64,000 nucleotides of DNA from Lithobates sylvaticus (Eukaryota > Chordata > Amphibia > Anura > Ranidae), in assembly GCA_028564925.1 (NCBI GenBank), contig CM053029.1, positions 294,105,168 through 294,169,167 on the forward strand, in the 5' to 3' direction. Numbering within the stretch: the stretch's first letter is position 1; each line of letters starts with the position of its first letter. The position numbers and the translations under genes were made by a program. This document shows, piece by piece, positions 59,895-64,000 of this stretch. The notes beneath the pieces are model-generated. The model was given only the letters and a program-made list of their open reading frames with translations, ran no database searches and was not told the origin of the DNA.

Positions 59895-62333
59895 ATGGAG
59901 TGTGGACGTACTCGGGAACGAGTTCGTGCTGTGCAGGGGCTCGGTGTTGCGGTTAACACCTTGGCACGAGCCCGGTCCATGAACAGGGTGAGGAGGAGTT
60001 CATGGACCAAGAATTGGTTGCGCCAGCGTGACCAATTCTCGCATATGCCTTTGCTCCGTGAGATCCGTGAGAATAATCCTGATGATTTCAGGAATTATCT
60101 CCGGATGACGGACCCCATTTTTCACCGTCTGTTGGCTTCGCTGTCCCCTTATATTAGCAGGCAGAATACCTGCATGCGGCAAGCCATCAGTGCGGAGCAG
60201 AGGCTAGTCGCCACGTTGCGTTACTTGGCGACGGGGAGAAGCTTGCAGGACCTCAAGTTCACGACAGGCATCTCCCCCCAGGCTCTGGGGCTCATTATTC
60301 CAGAGACCTGTTCTGCCATTATCCACGTCCTGCAGGAGGAATACATTAAGGTAAGTCTTCTCTTTTAAAATTACCTATGTCTTGTATGTTTGCTAATGTA
60401 GTGCATCAATGTCATCATTAGCTAATTACCATGATAGGACTATTCTATGAATGTCCCCTATTCCTTTTTTTTTTTTGATTTTGGTTTTTTGTCTAGTATT
60501 TTATGGTTGACTTATCGAAATAGCTTTAAGAATGTATTATTTAGTGGGTCACATGCATATTTGCTTGCACCAACCTCCCCAGCATGGAAGCTTGGCCCCC
60601 TAAACACCCCTAGCCTAGTCACTTTCTTTGGTTAAAAATGTATCTTACCAGCTCCATTGTACAGCTTTACTCACCCCCCCTTTCACCCCCCTTGACCCTC
60701 AATTTTAAATTGATTGCATGTGGTTTTGGTCAGCTTGTAATTATCCCCACCCCCACACCCCCACACCCCCTGATAATTAATAGCATGTGGTTTTGGTCAG
60801 CTTGTAATTATCCCCACCCCCACACCCCCTGATAATTAATAGCATGTGGTTTTGGTCAGCTTGTAATTATCCCCACCCCCACACCCCCTGATAATTAATA
60901 GCATGTGGTTTTGGTCAGCTTGTAATTATCCCCCCCCCCACACCCCCTGATAATTAATAGCATGTGGTTTTGGTCAGCTTGTAATTATCCCCCCCCCCCC
61001 CACACCCCCTGATAATTAATAGCATGTGGTTTTGGTCAGCTTGTAATTATCCCCACCCCCACACCCCCTGATAATTAATAGCATGTGGTTTTGGTCAGCT
61101 TGTAATTATCCCCCCCCCCCCACACCCCCTGATAATTAATAGCATGTGGTTTTGGTCAGCTTGTAATTATCCCCACCCCCACACCCCCTGATAATTAATA
61201 GCATGTGGTTTTGGTCAGCTTGTAATTATCCCCACCCCCCACACCCCCACACCCCCTGATAATTAATAGCATGTGGTTTTGGTCAGCTTGTAATTATCCC
61301 CCCCCCCCACACACACACACCTTTAATTAATTGCATGTGTATTGTGTGACCTTACAATTATTTACTCCCCACCCACATCCCCATTATTATCTTCTCTGGT
61401 CCATCAGAGGGGTCATCAATCAGAGATTTGTCCCTTTTATCCTTAATCTTTTGGCTTTATTTCAAGGATTTACAAAATAAATACATATGTTCTTCCAAAT
61501 TGTTTGTTAATTTGTTGCATTTAGTTTGGTGTTTTGCCTGGTTTATAATTTAAATTGTATCTTTCTGTTTGACTTCACAGTGTCCCTCCACGCCACAGGA
61601 ATGGCAGACTGTGGCTTCCCAGTTTGCTGCCCGTTGGGACTTTCCCAACTGCGGAGGGGCGATTGACGGCAAACATGTGCGAATTGTGCCCCCACCCCAT
61701 TCGGGGTCATACTATTGGAATTATAAGGGGTTCCATAGTATCGTGTTGATGGCGGTGGTGTCGGCACAATATGACTTTCTGTATGTGGATGTGGGGAAAA
61801 ACGGCCGGATGTCGGACGGAGGAGTCTTCAACCACACGGAGTTCGGTCATCGTCTCCAGACTGGTGGGCTGGAGCTGCCACCAGATGAAGATAATGTGGA
61901 GGGACTCCCCTTCGTCTTCATTGCCGACGAGGCGTTCGGTCTGGGTGACCATCTGATGAGGCCATTTCCCCAACGATCCCTCACCCCTGAGAGGAGGATT
62001 TTTAATTATCGGTTGGCCAGAGCAAGAAGGGTGGTGGAAAATGCCTTTGGTATTATGGCCAACCGTTTCAGATTGCTCCTTACATCCCTACATCTGGCAG
62101 AGTACAAACTCAATACTATTATTCTTGCATGCTGTGTCATGCACAATTATTTACGGAAACATTCAGGAACATACTCCTTACCAATTGGCCCTGAGGCCGG
62201 AGTGGAAGGCAACATGACAGGGCTGGATAATCGCCCTCTTGGTTCGGCACCACAATCATCCCAGCAAGTGCGGGACCTTTATTTACAGTATTTTAATGGT
62301 AGGGGGGCCATTGAAATGGCAGCAGACCCTTAA
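59895..62333 (+). CDS. Harbinger transposase (HARBI1-like nuclease), two exons, intact frame
   Basis: Exon 1 is 59895-60350, ending ATTAAG/gtaagt. Exon 2 is 61581-62333, after cttcacag. Both junctions are in phase 0 and give 402 residues. The N-terminal part holds a helix-turn-helix type region (SAEQRLVATLRYLATG, QDLKFTTGISPQALG). The C-terminal DDE domain has GGAIDGKHVRI (D181), YVDVGKNGRMSDGGVF (D222), FIADEAFGL and RVVENAFGIMANRFR, the usual acidic positions of the PIF/Harbinger DDE_Tnp_4 family. No stop or frameshift was seen. A poly(A) signal AATAAA follows at 62356-62361. The enzyme cuts and pastes elements with matching ends into TWA sites, helped by its Myb-like partner. The length is a little above domesticated HARBI1 (about 350). 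The host gene HARBI1 is excluded by the flanking transposon end and the partner gene. Confidence 0.93.
60716..61320 (+). repeat. Minisatellite in the transposase intron, unit about 60 bp
   Basis: About ten copies of a unit made of 'taattaatagcatgtggttt', 'tggtcagcttgtaattatcc' and a C/A-rich end of variable length (ccccacccccacaccccctga). Unit length varies mainly by the number of C residues. Confidence 0.95.
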
Positions 62334-62574
62334 ACCATCTTTTTGATTGACAAAGAATAAATACAGTTATTTATGTTTGAAATATTGGTAGTTTCGTATT
62401 GTTTTGCTTTTAATTTGGCCTGTTTTATATGTTGTCCTAGTGCACATCTTAATAGTGGCAAACTTGTTTAGCGTTTAGTAAATAAGCCCCTTTGTCAATG
62501 AACCACAACATGTTTTTGTCAAACTGGTAGTATTTAAAAAGAAGAAGCCACACATTTTTGAATTTGTGCAAACA

Positions 62575-62665
62575 TTATTTTTTTTTATTATAGTGCACAT
62601 CCAAAACTTTTTTTTTGTTTTTTTTTGTTATTTTTTTTTTTTTTTTGTTTTGGTATGTTTGGTTA

Positions 62666-62696
<31 letters not shown>

Positions 62697-62790
62697 TTTT
62701 TTTTTTTTTTTTTTTATGTTATCTTTTTGACATTTTTTTGGTGTTTTTCTCACAACATATTTTTTTTTTTTTTGGGATTGATTTTTTAAA
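62575..62790 (+). repeat. Poly-T rich low-complexity tract
   Basis: Long T runs broken by single G, A or C residues, between the transposase poly(A) signal and the Myb-like gene. Frames here are artefacts. Confidence 0.9.
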
Positions 62791-62909
62791 ACAAACATAA
62801 AAACATGTTTAAAAATGTTAAAAAATTTAGGCTTAGCATTTGAAATTATTTACACAATGTAAAAGTCCAGAACTTACAAAGTTCAACAGGTAACCCATGA
62901 ACAGTAGAA

Positions 62910-63127
62910 GCCAAATTTTTAATATGCACACTAATTTAACTGGAAAATGGGTAATGTCAACATGTGCTATGTTCCATCATGGGGAATCAATGGACGTGTT
63001 TTGTGTGTGAAACCCCTTCCCTCTCACCTACTAGCATTAGGGGTTGCAAACACCAAATGTGTCCATTGAGATCCCCTGATGGCACATAGCACATGTTGAC
63101 ATACCGTGTGCATATTAAAAATTTGGC
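62910..63127. repeat. Inverted repeat between the convergent Harbinger genes
   Basis: The outer arms, gccaaatttttaatatgcac + ac at 62910-62931 and the exact inverse at 63106-63127, are 22 bp. The inner arms (tcaacatgtgctatg and inverse, 62957-63100 region) are longer but imperfect. Confidence 0.85.
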
Positions 63128-63158
63128 CTCTAAAATTAGTAAAACAGCGCATCAAAAG

Positions 63159-63243
63159 GGGAATGAAGGACATGATTGATGTTAAGAAATGTAAAAGGGG
63201 TCTTTAGATTCTCCCCAAAACATCAATCATGTCCTTCATTCCC
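63159..63243. repeat. Perfect 25-bp inverted repeat spanning the end of the Myb-like gene
   Basis: The arm at 63159-63183 is the exact inverse of 63219-63243, with a 35-nt spacer. The right arm codes for the last residues of the Myb-like protein (MKDMIDV). The left arm lies in its 3' UTR and the stop codon (63204-63206) is in the loop. Confidence 0.95.
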
Positions 63244-63609
63244 TGCTGCATGGTGGCCATCTCCTTCTGCATATTTTCCAGCTGCAGATTCCAGGCCATG
63301 ATCTGGCCAATAAGCCTGTGGGCACTGTCAGTGGAAAATGGCTCCGCAGCTTGTCCTTCCACAAACAGATCAGCATCACCTAAAAGTTGGGTAGATAAAA
63401 CACAAGAAAAAAAGTGTCAAAAACATGCAGACCTTAATTTATTACCTCAATCTGTGTTCTGAGACACTCACTTGGTGGGGTGCAGATTTGCTCCACTTCA
63501 ACGACCTGTTCCGCCACATCCATGCGCGGGCTTGGGCTAACTGCCCAATTAGTCTGGTGATGCCGGGAGGTCCTCGTAGGTTCGGACTGACGTCTGAGTC
63601 TTTTGCCCC
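63204..63609 (-). CDS. Harbinger Myb-like (SANT-type) partner protein, last two exons
   Basis: On the minus strand an exon 63609-63472 (GKRLRRQSEPTRTS, EQVVEVEQICTPP) is joined through gtgagt/ttttag to the last exon, 63379-63204 (DADLFVEGQAAEPF, LQLENMQKEMATMQQGMKD, ending DVLGRI). The splice keeps the frame (codon AGT made across the junction). The last exon forms a short amphipathic helix or coiled coil. The Myb/SANT DNA-binding domain expected at the N-terminus is not in the window and would lie to the right. In known Harbinger elements this protein carries the transposase into the nucleus and onto the element ends. The assignment rests on position, orientation and exon structure rather than on the Myb domain itself. 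Confidence 0.65.
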
Positions 63610-63779
63610 CTATGGTAATGGAACACAAAAAGGTACACTTTGAATCACACTGATATTTGAGTGCCAAAATAGGATTAGTAAACATTGTTTAAAAGTCTTG
63701 CCAATTATTAGCAGTTTGTTAGAAGATCCTACTTGAAGACAGAATTGAAATGTCTATCTAATGAAACTCCAATACTTAA

Positions 63780-64000
63780 ACCGCCCTTCAACCCTAAATT
63801 TGAACTTCCGCTCATTGGATCCCTGCACCCCTGTGGTGTCTTATTTTGAACCTTTTAGGGGGGATGGGTTGCAGATACCTGTGTAAGGCAGGTATTTGCA
63901 CACACATCCGGCCCTAGACTCCCACAGAAGTATACGCCACATCCCGTCCCACCGTGCTGTCTGCTGGGACACACAGGGGTCCCCGAGCTCGCGCGGACCA
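63780..64000. mobile_element. TTAA-bounded element, left part only
   Basis: TTAA lies at 63776-63779. The following text 'aacttccgctcattggatcc' and the 'gcagatacctgtgtaaggca' hairpin match the element at 42337. It is cut by the window edge. Confidence 0.6.

Larger units (their letters stand above)
59407..64000 (+). mobile_element. Autonomous PIF/Harbinger transposon (right end beyond the window)
   Basis: The left end is tgcctcgtacacacgtacgg after TTA (59404-59406). It encodes a plus-strand transposase (59895-62333) and a convergent minus-strand Myb-like protein (last exons at 63204-63609), the two-gene layout typical of animal Harbinger elements. A TTAA-bounded repeat begins at 63780. Whether it is inserted in the Harbinger or marks its end cannot be told here, as the right terminal repeat is not seen. 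Confidence 0.85.

Overview
The window is vertebrate nuclear DNA, most likely from a ranoid (true-frog type) anuran. It holds one clear host gene, interferon regulatory factor 1 (IRF1), with vertebrate intron positions, set in DNA made almost entirely of transposable elements. The organism call rests on the IRF1 protein and on the repeat types (Harbinger MITEs, Tc1, hAT, CR1, L1/Tx1 and L2 LINEs, and frog-type dispersed repeats with hammerhead-like cores). No species can be named from the sequence alone.

Layout. 1-15.4 kb is intergenic repeat: MITEs, two minus-strand L1/Tx1-type LINE pieces (2.06-5.15 kb), a TA-flanked MITE, a hAT MITE, a Tc1 remnant, a TTAA-bounded element and five Harbinger-type MITEs. 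15.9-29.7 kb is an old endogenous retrovirus of gamma-like type that has been broken up and filled by later insertions (a Harbinger MITE carrying another repeat, a CR1 LINE, and an L1-type LINE that itself carries a minisatellite and a long inverted repeat). 30.0-31.3 kb is a polypyrimidine tract. 31.3-43.3 kb is repeat-rich intergenic DNA with an L2-like LINE piece, a broken BED-finger hAT transposon on the minus strand and two TTAA-bounded elements. IRF1 runs from a promoter at about 43.3 kb through non-coding exon 1 and nine coding exons (47646-53512), with a 3' UTR to about 55.2 kb. 56.4-58.8 kb is a 2.4-kb palindromic Harbinger-type element with divergent TATA boxes. From 59.4 kb to the window edge lies an autonomous Harbinger transposon with a two-exon transposase that looks intact and, convergent to it, the last exons of its Myb-like partner gene.

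How the parts relate. The IRF1 promoter carries a perfect STAT1-type GAS site about 80 bp upstream of the TATA-like box, as in mammals, so the interferon-gamma to STAT1 to IRF1 circuit appears conserved. The Harbinger transposase plus Myb-like protein is the known two-protein PIF/Harbinger machinery. Its terminal sequence (TGCC-CGTACACACG) and TTA/TAA target sites match the MITEs and the palindromic element nearby, so this locus shows a likely driver element together with its non-autonomous dependants. Coordinates of exons and elements were read by eye; family names below clade level were not checked against a repeat library.
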